A stretch of DNA of 9,480 bases, taken from positions 1 to 9,480 of the forward strand of contig JAGHBD010000105.1 of the NCBI GenBank assembly GCA_021161135.1, read 5' to 3'. A program made the translations under genes and the position numbers. Of this stretch, positions 1 through 6,040 are shown in pieces. This stretch comes from Thermoplasmata archaeon. Lineage in GTDB: Archaea; Thermoplasmatota; E2; UBA202; JdFR-43. Numbering within the stretch: position 1 is the stretch's first letter; every line of letters begins with the position of its first letter. The notes below the pieces were generated by a model that ran no database searches, was not told the DNA's origin, and saw only the letters and a list, made by a program, of their open reading frames with translations.

Positions 1-113
1 GAAAATTTTGGAACGCTTTCCACGGGAAATATTCCGTAGAAAGCATGCAAAATTGGATAGAGGCGTTTGCTGGATTTAGAAATTTCTACAAAAATTTGGA
101 GGTGTTAAGTTGA
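1..113 (+). pseudogene. C-terminal 36-37 residues of a possible transposase (partial at window edge)
   Basis: Reading the frame that starts at position 3 gives 36 codons open from the window edge to a TGA at 111-113. The peptide contains KFWNAFHGKYSVES near its start and ends in FRNFYKNLEVLS. The spacing of an aromatic helix followed by a NFY-type motif resembles the C-terminal helix of DDE/integrase-core transposases, where a YNF..PH..L motif is common. The usual PHxxL and GKTP tail is absent, so the copy may be truncated. This is a resemblance seen by eye, not a firm family assignment. An ordinary gene ending here is equally possible, because the 5' part lies outside the window. Confidence 0.35.
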
Positions 114-139
114 TGGTCTCATTGCAGCCATAAACAAAA

Positions 140-148
140 CATAATTAA
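140..148 (+). promoter_or_regulatory. Candidate archaeal TATA box for the carbonic anhydrase-like gene
   Basis: The AT-rich element CATAATTAA is centred about 25 bases before the ATG at 169. That is the usual archaeal distance from TATA box to transcription start, so the transcript would begin at or next to the start codon (leaderless). No Shine-Dalgarno sequence precedes ATG 169 at normal spacing, which agrees with this. It is a positional argument only. Confidence 0.4.
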
Positions 149-168
149 GGAATTTGCTATACCAGATT

Positions 169-675
169 ATGAAAGTCGGCGAAAATACATACATTGCAAA
201 ATCTGCCATTATTATAGGAGATGTTATCATTGGAAAAAAGTGTAGCGTATGGGAAAATGCGGTAATAAGAGGGGATTTGAATAGAATAGAGATTGGAGAT
301 GAGAGCAATATTCAGGATTGCTGCATACTACATGCCTCACCGGAATATGCCGTTAAGATTGGTAAGGGAGTTTCAGTTGGTCATGCAGCAATTATACATG
401 GGGCAACTATAGAGGATGAGTGCATAATCGGGATAAACGCTACGGTGCTTGATGGTGCGTATATAGAAAGCGGGTGTATTGTTGCAGCCAATGCTGTTGT
501 ACCTCCTGGCATGAGGGTGGAAAAAAATAGCCTTGTTGCCGGTGTGCCGGCGAAAGTGATAAGAAAGGATGAAAAAATGATCGAGGCGATAAGGAGAAAC
601 GCCCACATCTATATGCAACTTGCAGAGAGATATTTGCAAGGGGAGTTCAGCGGAGAACGACAACAAGATAAATGA
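169..675 (+). CDS. Gamma-class carbonic anhydrase-like hexapeptide-repeat protein
   Basis: The 168-residue product has left-handed beta-helix hexapeptide repeats across residues 13-130, with the family signature VWENAVIRGDLNRIEIG at 28-44 and SNIQD at 46-50. Three histidines, H55, H72 and H77 (LHAS and GHAAIIHG), match the zinc or iron ligands of gamma carbonic anhydrases, including the five-residue step between the last two. A C-terminal helix (about 135-158) packs the trimer in this family. Likely roles are CO2/bicarbonate interconversion or another metal-dependent reaction; many short YrdA/PaaY-like relatives have weak or untested activity, so the specific reaction is uncertain. ATG 169 was preferred to the in-frame TTG at 154 because the family begins close to GENTYIA and the TATA-like element fits leaderless initiation there. 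The 3' end overlaps, tail to tail, the small membrane-protein gene on the other strand (647-802). Confidence 0.88.
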   Translation: MKVGENTYIAKSAIIIGDVIIGKKCSVWENAVIRGDLNRIEIGDESNIQDCCILHASPEYAVKIGKGVSVGHAAIIHGATIEDECIIGINATVLDGAYIESGCIVAANAVVPPGMRVEKNSLVAGVPAKVIRKDEKMIEAIRRNAHIYMQLAERYLQGEFSGERQQDK

Positions 676-802
676 GGAGGAGGACAAAAAGAAGAATGAG
701 GAGGGCAAACTTAAGATGCCCCTCCATGCTGAGCCACAGCAAAAGCCATGTGAGTAGCATTGCCGCAATAAATATTAGGAGCCATTTCCTTATTTTTTCC
801 AC
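647..802 (-). CDS. Small two-helix membrane protein, downstream of pssD
   Basis: The complement strand from a GTG at 802 to a TGA at 647 encodes 51 residues. It has a basic N-terminus (VEKIRKW), a hydrophobic helix at about 7-25 rich in Leu and Trp, a short polar turn (SMEGHLK, 25-31), and a second helix at about 32-50 ending in a single Arg. This charge and hydrophobicity pattern is that of a helical-hairpin membrane protein. It starts 20 bases after the pssD stop, on the same strand, so it is probably the last gene of the gcvT-xseAB-artA-pssD operon. A stop codon lies two codons upstream of the GTG, and no strong Shine-Dalgarno is visible; reinitiation after pssD is possible. It overlaps the 3' end of the carbonic anhydrase-like gene by 29 bases. 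I do not recognise a family. A role as a membrane subunit with PssD or ArtA is inferred from position alone. A chance hydrophobic reading frame cannot be excluded. Confidence 0.55.
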   Translation of the reverse strand: MEKIRKWLLIFIAAMLLTWLLLWLSMEGHLKFALLILLFVLLLIYLVVVLR

Positions 803-822
803 AAGTTAAAATTCACGCCCAT

Positions 823-1419
823 TTAATTTTGTTGTTTTATTTCTGCAATTTTCTCTCCTGCCTTTATTTTTTTTCCTTCCCCTGCTACAACATGGCAACT
901 TTCAGGCAATATAATTTCTACTCTTGAGCCAAATCTTATTATTCCTATTTTCTCTCCCTTTTTAACAAAATCTCCTTCCTTTATATAGGGCACTATTCTC
1001 CTTGCAAATACTCCTGCAATTTGGATAAGCTTTATTCTCCCGATATCACTTTCTATCTCAATTTCCATCCTTTCATTTTTTTCAACATTTCCATATGCTG
1101 GTCTATGGCTGCCATAAATGTGCTTCATGGAAACTATTTTTCCATCATATGGCATTAAATTAACGTGCATGTCAAATATGCTCATGAAAATCGATACGCT
1201 ATGCCTTCCAGCATAGAGAATCTTTCCATCGGCGGGCGATATTATACCATCTTCAATATGCCGCTCAACATCTCTGAAAAAATAAAGGAAAAAAATCTGA
1301 AGCAGGAGCAGGAGGAAGAAAGGAATGATCGCAAGATGATGGAAATGTATAAAGAGGAGAGACAGGATGAGGAAAGGAAGAGGGAAAAGAGCAATATGAA
1401 TGCATTTTTTTGCAATCAT
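823..1419 (-). CDS. pssD: Archaetidylserine/phosphatidylserine decarboxylase proenzyme
   Basis: The 198-residue product matches the short form of the phosphatidylserine decarboxylase family. Two N-terminal membrane helices (about 8-27 and 29-48) precede the catalytic domain. Recognisable motifs are SPADG (61-65), DMHVNLMP (83-90) and RFGSRVEIILP (162-172). In this family self-cleavage before the serine of the GS motif, here S165, makes the pyruvoyl prosthetic group, giving a large beta and a small alpha chain. In archaea the expected reaction is archaetidylserine to archaetidylethanolamine at the cytoplasmic membrane. The ATG overlaps the artA stop as ATGA, and GGGTGA lies four bases before it, so translation is coupled to artA. 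In Haloferax volcanii PssD and PssA are needed for ArtA-dependent surface-protein anchoring, which makes this pairing functionally meaningful. No PssA gene is seen in the window. The decarboxylase family call is firm; the exact lipid substrate is inferred. Confidence 0.9.
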   Translation of the reverse strand: MIAKKCIHIALFPLPFLILSLLFIHFHHLAIIPFFLLLLLQIFFLYFFRDVERHIEDGIISPADGKILYAGRHSVSIFMSIFDMHVNLMPYDGKIVSMKHIYGSHRPAYGNVEKNERMEIEIESDIGRIKLIQIAGVFARRIVPYIKEGDFVKKGEKIGIIRFGSRVEIILPESCHVVAGEGKKIKAGEKIAEIKQQN

Positions 1420-2336
1420 TTAGTCACCCTCATTATCATTCTTTCAATGGGTCCCCTTCTTTTCGGTAAATTAAACAAATCCATTATATTGTCATACAGC
1501 TCCGGCAATAAATCAAAAACAATAAAAGCAAGCACTATCAGTGCAATTAAAGAACCAGCTTTTCCTATAACATTATGCATTGTGTAAAAGCTCAATCCCA
1601 GTTCCTCTACGCCGTAAACAACGCCAACATTTCTTATAAGATTGAGCACATAGATAACAGGTACTGTATAAAAAAATGCTTTCAGCCTGCGCTTGCCATC
1701 TGCCTTCAATGCAGCAAATACGCCGATGAAAACAGCCATTGATTGCAGACCTGTGCAGGCAAGAATAAGCTGCACACTTTCATGCCCTTCAAAATATATA
1801 GGAACATGAACGCTCATGCCATAATATATGCTGCCAGCCTCCGCCGCATAGCCCATCGCCCTTAACAGCCACGCCGTTTGTTCGGCGACAGCTTTTATTA
1901 GCATACCTCCCATAAAATCCACTTTCTGGAAGATGAAATAGAGCATGCCAGCGAAAAATGTGGCACCTGCTAAAAAATTAAGGCTCTCTATTTCTTCCAT
2001 TCTTTTATGGCTGAGATATTCATGATATGAGATGTAGGAAAGGAAATATACGCCAACTATGCAGAAAACCGCATTTACAATGTCTCTGTCTCCTTTATAG
2101 TAAAGATATTCTGGCTGGGTTGCCCAGTATAAAGCAAATATGAACCATCCGAGAAACATGAGCAGATGCCTTCCCTCCCTCTTGTCAAAATATCCGATTC
2201 CAAGAAGGATAAGGCCAAGGAAAAGAAAGAGCGTGGTAATCATATTGAATTTTTCTAATGGCAAGGTGACGAGAAAATAGTGAGAGAAAATCATCACCGC
2301 TGTCGGCACTCCAAAGAAAAAGGCTGCGTGCTTCAT
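1416..2336 (-). CDS. artA: Archaeosortase A (exosortase/archaeosortase family transpeptidase-like enzyme)
   Basis: The 306-residue product is an integral membrane protein with about eight hydrophobic segments. Its second half has the exosortase/archaeosortase signature: the nucleophile Cys194 in ACTGLQS (193-199), Arg235 in NLIRN (232-236), and His254 in MHN (253-255), each at the edge of a membrane helix. Archaeosortase A recognises PGF-CTERM tripartite signals on exported proteins, removes the C-terminal helix, and is required for lipid attachment in Haloferax volcanii. One canonical PGF-CTERM protein and one PSF variant are encoded just across the divergent promoter region (5611-6030 and 6041-8023), which supports the ArtA assignment over other archaeosortase classes. 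The start ATG overlaps the xseB stop (ATGA), and its own stop overlaps the pssD start (ATGA), so it is in the middle of a coupled operon. The C-terminal tail from about 289 is basic (PKRRGP) and probably cytoplasmic. Confidence 0.9.
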   Translation of the reverse strand: MKHAAFFFGVPTAVMIFSHYFLVTLPLEKFNMITTLFLFLGLILLGIGYFDKREGRHLLMFLGWFIFALYWATQPEYLYYKGDRDIVNAVFCIVGVYFLSYISYHEYLSHKRMEEIESLNFLAGATFFAGMLYFIFQKVDFMGGMLIKAVAEQTAWLLRAMGYAAEAGSIYYGMSVHVPIYFEGHESVQLILACTGLQSMAVFIGVFAALKADGKRRLKAFFYTVPVIYVLNLIRNVGVVYGVEELGLSFYTMHNVIGKAGSLIALIVLAFIVFDLLPELYDNIMDLFNLPKRRGPIERMIMRVTK

Positions 2337-2539
2337 ATTTCATCCTTTAACTCTTCTATTTTCATTTCAGCTTCCTCAAGCTTCCTTTTGCAAATCTTGC
2401 AGAGCCGAATACCCTCCTCAAACTTTTCTATGGTTTCTTCAAGTGAAAGCTCCCCCCTTTCTATTACATCGACGATCTCCTCCAGTTTTTTTAACGCTTC
2501 TTCAAATTTTATTTCTTCCTTTTGCTCTCCATTCTGCAT
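2333..2539 (-). CDS. xseB: Exodeoxyribonuclease VII small subunit
   Basis: The 68-residue product has the XseB pattern FEEALKKLEEIVDVIERGELSLEE near its start, followed by a helix with FEEGIRLCKICKRKLEEAEMKI. It is a two-helix, coiled-coil protein, close to the usual 70-80 residues. Several copies of XseB bind each XseA in the exonuclease VII complex, which degrades single-stranded DNA to oligonucleotides. It starts inside the end of xseA (31-base overlap) with GGTGAGG a few bases before the ATG, and it shares ATGA with artA. The adjacency to xseA makes the call secure despite the short length. Confidence 0.93.
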   Translation of the reverse strand: MQNGEQKEEIKFEEALKKLEEIVDVIERGELSLEETIEKFEEGIRLCKICKRKLEEAEMKIEELKDEI

Positions 2540-3702
2540 ATTGCCTCACCATCCTTAACAACCACTCTTATTTCATCCCCAACATCAGCATCATCTACAC
2601 TGCTAAATATTTTGTTATCTTTCACCCTGAAGCATATGCTGTATCCTCTTTCAAGCACCTTATAGGGACTCATCGCTTCTATGCTCCTCTCAAGCATTGC
2701 CAAATGTTGCCTAAGACGCTTTACCCTTTCCTCTCCCGCCTTCACAAGCCTTTCCGCCACTTTCTCATACTCAGCTATTTTATCATAAATCAGCTCGAAA
2801 GGATACATGAAAGTTTTCCTTTTCAGCAGCCTTTCCATCCTTGCAACTCCTTCATCAATTCTTCTCCTCATTGCCGCTTCCATTCTCCTTGCCAGCTCCT
2901 CAATCCCCTCTTCAATTTTCGCTCTTTCAGGCACAGCAAGTTCTGCGGCGGCAGAAGGCGTGGGCGCCCTCCTGTCGGCGACAAAATCTGCAATGGTATA
3001 GTCTGTCTCATGCCCTATTGCTGTGATGATTGGCAATTTTGATTCAAAGATTGCCCTTGCCACCTTTTCTTCATTAAATGCCCACAGATCCTCCCAGCTT
3101 CCTCCGCCTCTTGCTACTATTATTAAATCCACGTCATTCCTCATATTGAGGATCTTTATTGCCCTTGCCACCTCTTCAGCAGCTCCTTCTCCCTGCACTC
3201 TTACAGGAGCGAGTAAAATGCGAACTGGAAAGCGGCGGGAAATGACATTCTGTATATCTCTGATGGCAGCTCCATTTGGGGAAGTAACTACACCAATGGT
3301 GGAAGGAATTTTTGGCAAAGATTTTTTGTGTTTCTCATCAAATAATCCCTCCTTCTCGAGCTTTTCTTTGAGTTCAAGAAATCTTATAAAAAGTTCTCCA
3401 ACACCTCCCACCTTTATGTCTTTTACATAAATCTGATAGTAGCCTTTCCTTTCATACACCCTTATATCTCCTTTCACAATTACCTTCATTCCATTTTTTG
3501 GTGTGAAGGGTAAAGAAGGAGAAAACATCACACATTTTATAACCGCCTTTTCATCCTTCAAATCAAAGTAGTAATGACCGATCGCCTGCCTGAAATTTGA
3601 TATTTCTCCCTCAATCCATATGTTCGTCAGCTCTTCTTTTTCGATAATTTCTTTTATATGACTGCTTATTTCGCTTACAGTGAATATTTTTCTTTTCAGC
3701 AT
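2509..3702 (-). CDS. xseA: Exodeoxyribonuclease VII large subunit
   Basis: The 397-residue product is the catalytic subunit of exonuclease VII, a metal-independent, single-strand-specific nuclease that trims DNA from both ends during repair. An OB-fold at about 6-97 (TVSEISSHIK, IWIEGEISNF) binds single-stranded DNA. The catalytic domain at about 130-256 has TSPNGAAIRDI (140-150), ARGGGSWEDLWAFNEE (197-212) and IGHETDYTIADFVADRRAPT (229-248). D149, R198, H231 and D234 correspond to the residues implicated in catalysis in the E. coli enzyme. A charged coiled coil (about 258-345) that carries XseB follows, then a small beta-rich C-terminus. The length is a little below the E. coli protein. The start overlaps the gcvT stop by seven bases, with GGGAG just before the ATG. 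Exonuclease VII is mainly bacterial and sporadic in archaea, so ancient transfer is likely; all key residues are present, so it is probably active. Confidence 0.96.
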   Translation of the reverse strand: MLKRKIFTVSEISSHIKEIIEKEELTNIWIEGEISNFRQAIGHYYFDLKDEKAVIKCVMFSPSLPFTPKNGMKVIVKGDIRVYERKGYYQIYVKDIKVGGVGELFIRFLELKEKLEKEGLFDEKHKKSLPKIPSTIGVVTSPNGAAIRDIQNVISRRFPVRILLAPVRVQGEGAAEEVARAIKILNMRNDVDLIIVARGGGSWEDLWAFNEEKVARAIFESKLPIITAIGHETDYTIADFVADRRAPTPSAAAELAVPERAKIEEGIEELARRMEAAMRRRIDEGVARMERLLKRKTFMYPFELIYDKIAEYEKVAERLVKAGEERVKRLRQHLAMLERSIEAMSPYKVLERGYSICFRVKDNKIFSSVDDADVGDEIRVVVKDGEAICRMESKRKK

Positions 3703-4799
3703 TCTCCCTTTTTAACAAAGGGACCCTTAATAATCTTTGCTCTTATATCTTTCCTTCCTTTTATAATAACCTCATTTCCCTCTTTCCTGTATTTTGTGCT
3801 AATATAGCCGAGAGCGATACCCTTTCTCAAGCACGGCGAAAAATTGCCAGATGTAATAACGCCTATTTTCTCCTCGTGGATAAATATGCTATCATGCTGC
3901 CTTGGTATTCCTGCATCGATGCACTCAAGGAAAGTTATTTTTTCATACTCTCCTCTCTTTTTAAACTCCAACAACGCTTCCTTGCCAATAAAGTCATGCT
4001 CCCAGTCAATAATCCATTCCAGCCCCCCCTCTATAGGATTTCTCCCGCCCTCAAATTCATTGCACGCCAGCATAAAACCTTTTTCAAGGCGAAGTGTGTC
4101 ACGGGCTGCGAGGCCGACAGGCATGGCATTGTATTTTTTTCCTCTTTCCAGTAACTCCTCAAATATGCTTATTGCTGCTTCCGCTGGATAAATATACATT
4201 TCATAGCCTTTTTCGCCTGTGTAGCCCGTCCTTGATATTATGCATCTCTCGCCCTCGAAGCTAATATCGAAATCCTCCCTTGAGATTTCGCTGCAACCAA
4301 AAAATTTTATGCCTGATAAATCAAAATTCAGGATTTCCTGCAATGTTTCCACACATTTTGGACCCTGAATAGCAATTATGGAATAATCATTGCTCACATC
4401 CTCTATTTCCACGTTTCCAGCGGCATTTTCCTTCATCCATGCAGCTATCCTTTCATGCATTCCAGCATTTGGTATAAATAGATATTCATTTTTGCCTATA
4501 TGAAGAAAGACTTCATCATCAATTATATTGCCTTTTTCATCTAAAAGCACAGTATATTGTCCCATTCCTTCCTTTATCTTTTCTGCCCTTTCAACGGTAA
4601 TCCTGCTTATAAATTTCTCTGCATCATTGCCCCTAACAAAAATGTTGCCCATGTGACTCACATCAAATATACCCACGTTGTGGCGCACATTTAAGTGCTC
4701 TTCCTGAACAGAAGTATAGCGGAGAGGCATTTCATAGCCCATGAAATTGGTAAAAGTTGCTCCTAACTTCTCATGCAATTCATACAGTGCCGTTTTCAT
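3696..4799 (-). CDS. gcvT: Glycine cleavage system T-protein (aminomethyltransferase)
   Basis: The product (367 residues from the ATG at 4799) has GcvT hallmarks: LYELHEKLGA at the start, FMGYEMPLRY, GIFDVSHMGNI, the IIDDEV motif holding the catalytic aspartate, a long GLAARDTLRLEKGF segment, and a C-terminal beta-barrel with GVITSGNFSPCLRKGIALGY. It transfers the one-carbon unit from aminomethylated H-protein to tetrahydrofolate (or an archaeal analogue), releasing ammonia, in the cytoplasm. The DD motif argues against the related YgfZ-type folate proteins. An in-frame ATG six bases upstream (4805) is also possible; 4799 is preferred because family members begin with MKT-like residues and a TATA-like box fits a leaderless start there. 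It is the first gene of the operon. No gcvH or gcvP is seen here, so those subunits must lie elsewhere. Confidence 0.94.
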   Translation of the reverse strand: MKTALYELHEKLGATFTNFMGYEMPLRYTSVQEEHLNVRHNVGIFDVSHMGNIFVRGNDAEKFISRITVERAEKIKEGMGQYTVLLDEKGNIIDDEVFLHIGKNEYLFIPNAGMHERIAAWMKENAAGNVEIEDVSNDYSIIAIQGPKCVETLQEILNFDLSGIKFFGCSEISREDFDISFEGERCIISRTGYTGEKGYEMYIYPAEAAISIFEELLERGKKYNAMPVGLAARDTLRLEKGFMLACNEFEGGRNPIEGGLEWIIDWEHDFIGKEALLEFKKRGEYEKITFLECIDAGIPRQHDSIFIHEEKIGVITSGNFSPCLRKGIALGYISTKYRKEGNEVIIKGRKDIRAKIIKGPFVKKGEC

Positions 4800-4818
4800 G
4801 GGCATAAATGCATAGCTG

Positions 4819-4827
4819 TTAAATAAT
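4819..4827 (-). promoter_or_regulatory. Candidate TATA box for the gcvT-xseAB-artA-pssD operon
   Basis: On the complement strand the element ATTATTTAA is preceded by an A-rich stretch that could serve as the TFB-recognition element. Its centre is about 24 bases upstream of the ATG at 4799, which predicts a leaderless or nearly leaderless transcript. No Shine-Dalgarno is visible ahead of gcvT. It overlaps a GTTAA half-site at 4818-4822. Confidence 0.4.
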
Positions 4828-4849
4828 GTTTTTTAATGGCAGTATGTGT

Positions 4850-4863
4850 TTAACAATAGTTAA
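4850..4863. promoter_or_regulatory. Palindromic TTAAC-N4-GTTAA element between divergent operons
   Basis: TTAAC at 4850-4854 and GTTAA at 4859-4863 form a perfect 5-4-5 inverted repeat that ends one base before the candidate TATA box of the rightward operon. A further GTTAA lies at 4818-4822, on the leftward promoter, and the seven-base pair TGTTAAA (4817-4823) and TTTAACA (4849-4855) is also inverted. This could be an operator shared by both promoters. The region is AT-rich, so chance is a real alternative. Confidence 0.25.
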
Positions 4864-4864
4864 G

Positions 4865-4872
4865 TTTTAATA
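4865..4872 (+). promoter_or_regulatory. Candidate TATA box for the exported-protein operon
   Basis: TTTTAATA is centred about 35 bases before the ATG at 4904. With the normal archaeal spacing, transcription would start near 4895 and leave a leader of roughly nine bases. GGTGG at 4893-4897 lies close to that predicted start and six bases before the ATG, so it could act as a ribosome binding site if the leader is slightly longer. Confidence 0.4.
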
Positions 4873-4903
4873 GGATAAAGCAATTTTGGATTGGTGGTTA
4901 TAA

Positions 4904-5614
4904 ATGAAGAAGATGTTGCCCATATTTATTGCAATCATGCTGGCAATAACTCTGCCAGCAAGTATTGAGGCAAACAACAATAATCCTCCATCCAAGCCAA
5001 CATTACAGGGACCTACAGAAGGAGAAGCAGGAAAGAGCTATACTTACACAGCAACATCAACAGATCCAGATGGAGATAAAATATACTACTGCTTTGACTG
5101 GGGAGATGGAAATGAATTCTGCACAGATATGGTGAATTCGGGCGAGAGTGTCCAGGCAAGTCATACATGGCAAGAGAAGGGCACATATGTCATAACAGTT
5201 ACAGCAACAGATGAGCATGGAGCAAAAAGCGAACCAGCTACTTTGCAGGTGAAAATGCCACTGAATTTGCCACTTGCCAGTGATTTCAGAATTTCCAAGC
5301 CGAGATTTGGCATATACATATTTGGCATAAAAGTAATGCCAATTTTGGGGCAAATAGTCATAGGCGATATAACTGTAAAGGTGAAAGCAGATGATAAAAT
5401 AAAGCGGGTGGAGTTCATGCTGCAGCTTGCCTGCAATTGTGGGAGGGAAATAGTGCATGTTGATACTTCGCCGCCATTTGAATGGGAATGGAATACCGAC
5501 TTTGATGATACAGAAATAAGAGATGAGGGCTTTATAGAGCTTTATGTCAGAGGATATGACGCGGAGTGGAATGAATATACAGATGGAATAACCCTTTACA
5601 AGGTGAGAATATGA
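4904..5614 (+). CDS. Secreted PKD-domain and Ig-like surface protein
   Basis: The 236-residue product starts with a signal peptide (MKKMLPIFIA, hydrophobic to about 20, likely cleaved near SIEA/N). Residues 29-118 form a PKD domain, with TDPDGDKIYYCFDWGDG (53-69), a histidine-tryptophan HTW (87-89), and KGTYVITVTATDEHG (92-106). A second beta-sandwich at about 125-236 carries DTSPPFEWEWNT (187-198), a pattern seen in archaeal surface proteins in which an Ig-like domain models a change in a molecule's shape or stance; here it is only a structural cue. Four cysteines, C63/C73 and C177/C179, could form disulfides outside the cell. There is no C-terminal membrane helix or sorting signal, so it is either released or held by a partner, possibly the products of the next two genes. 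Its stop overlaps the next start (ATGA). It is the first gene of a three-gene operon. The ligand and function are unknown. Confidence 0.85.
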   Translation: MKKMLPIFIAIMLAITLPASIEANNNNPPSKPTLQGPTEGEAGKSYTYTATSTDPDGDKIYYCFDWGDGNEFCTDMVNSGESVQASHTWQEKGTYVITVTATDEHGAKSEPATLQVKMPLNLPLASDFRISKPRFGIYIFGIKVMPILGQIVIGDITVKVKADDKIKRVEFMLQLACNCGREIVHVDTSPPFEWEWNTDFDDTEIRDEGFIELYVRGYDAEWNEYTDGITLYKVRI

Positions 5615-6030
5615 AAAAATTTCTTCCTCTCCTCATTATTTTAATGTTTTCCTTTTCATATGCAGCAGAGATAAAAAATGTGTACTGGGAGCCCGCCGAG
5701 CCAAAGCCGGGAGATGACATCACCGTATATGCAGAAATTGAGGGAAATGTAAGCAGCGTGGCAATACAGTACTGCATAGGTGAAGCATGTTTCCCGGCTA
5801 CGATGGAAAAAGTCAGCGACAATCTATGGAAATTTGTCATTGACGGAGAGCAAGTTAAGGAGGGCAAGATAGAGGTGAATGTTACAATAAATGTAAATGG
5901 AAGCAAAATTTACATGGAAAAAGAAATTGAAGTGAAGAAAGAAGGAAAAACACCCGGCTTTGAAATGATAGCAGTGGTTTCAGCAATAGTTGCGGTTGCA
6001 ATGTTAGTAAAGATTAAATCCAGAAAATAA
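5611..6030 (+). CDS. Small exported Ig-like protein with PGF-CTERM anchor
   Basis: The 139-residue product has a signal peptide (about 1-19, ending SYAA before EIKN), one beta-sandwich-like domain at about 20-110 (VYWEPAEPKPGDDITVYAEI, then alternating strands), and a C-terminal tripartite signal. TPGF at 114-117 is followed by a hydrophobic helix (about 119-133) and the basic end KIKSRK. This is the PGF-CTERM architecture processed by archaeosortase A, whose gene lies in the divergent operon. Cysteines C55 and C60 (CIGEAC) may form a disulfide. N-x-S/T sites, for example NVS at 46-48 and NVT at 90-92, could be N-glycosylated. The start overlaps the stop of the preceding gene as ATGA. The mature protein is expected to be lipid-anchored on the outer face of the membrane. 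The specific role is not recognisable. Confidence 0.87.
   Translation: MKKFLPLLIILMFSFSYAAEIKNVYWEPAEPKPGDDITVYAEIEGNVSSVAIQYCIGEACFPATMEKVSDNLWKFVIDGEQVKEGKIEVNVTINVNGSKIYMEKEIEVKKEGKTPGFEMIAVVSAIVAVAMLVKIKSRK
5950..6027 (+). other. PGF-CTERM archaeosortase sorting signal (canonical)
   Basis: The last 26 codons of the small exported protein encode the three parts of the signal: the TPGF motif, a hydrophobic helix of about 16 residues, and a cluster of Lys and Arg at the end. It follows a charged linker (VKKEGK). Such a tail is removed by ArtA in known systems. Confidence 0.88.
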
Positions 6031-6040
6031 TTGCCTTGAT

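Noticed and set aside
154..168. TTG at 154 as the start of the carbonic anhydrase-like protein
   Set aside because: It adds only MLYQI ahead of the family's usual beginning, and the TATA-like element and lack of a well-spaced Shine-Dalgarno fit the ATG at 169 better.
373..768. A 131-residue frame on the complement strand across the carbonic anhydrase-like gene
   Set aside because: It lies mostly antisense to the conserved hexapeptide protein; the real complement-strand gene in this area is the 51-residue membrane protein in a different frame.
790..822. Ten-codon reading frame starting with the ATG immediately after the pssD stop
   Set aside because: It is very short and without a recognisable feature. 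It could serve in reinitiation toward the GTG at 802, but nothing supports it as a gene.
2443..3430. Rightward frames of 61 to 199 residues over xseA
   Set aside because: They are antisense to a gene with all catalytic motifs of exonuclease VII and show no recognisable domains.
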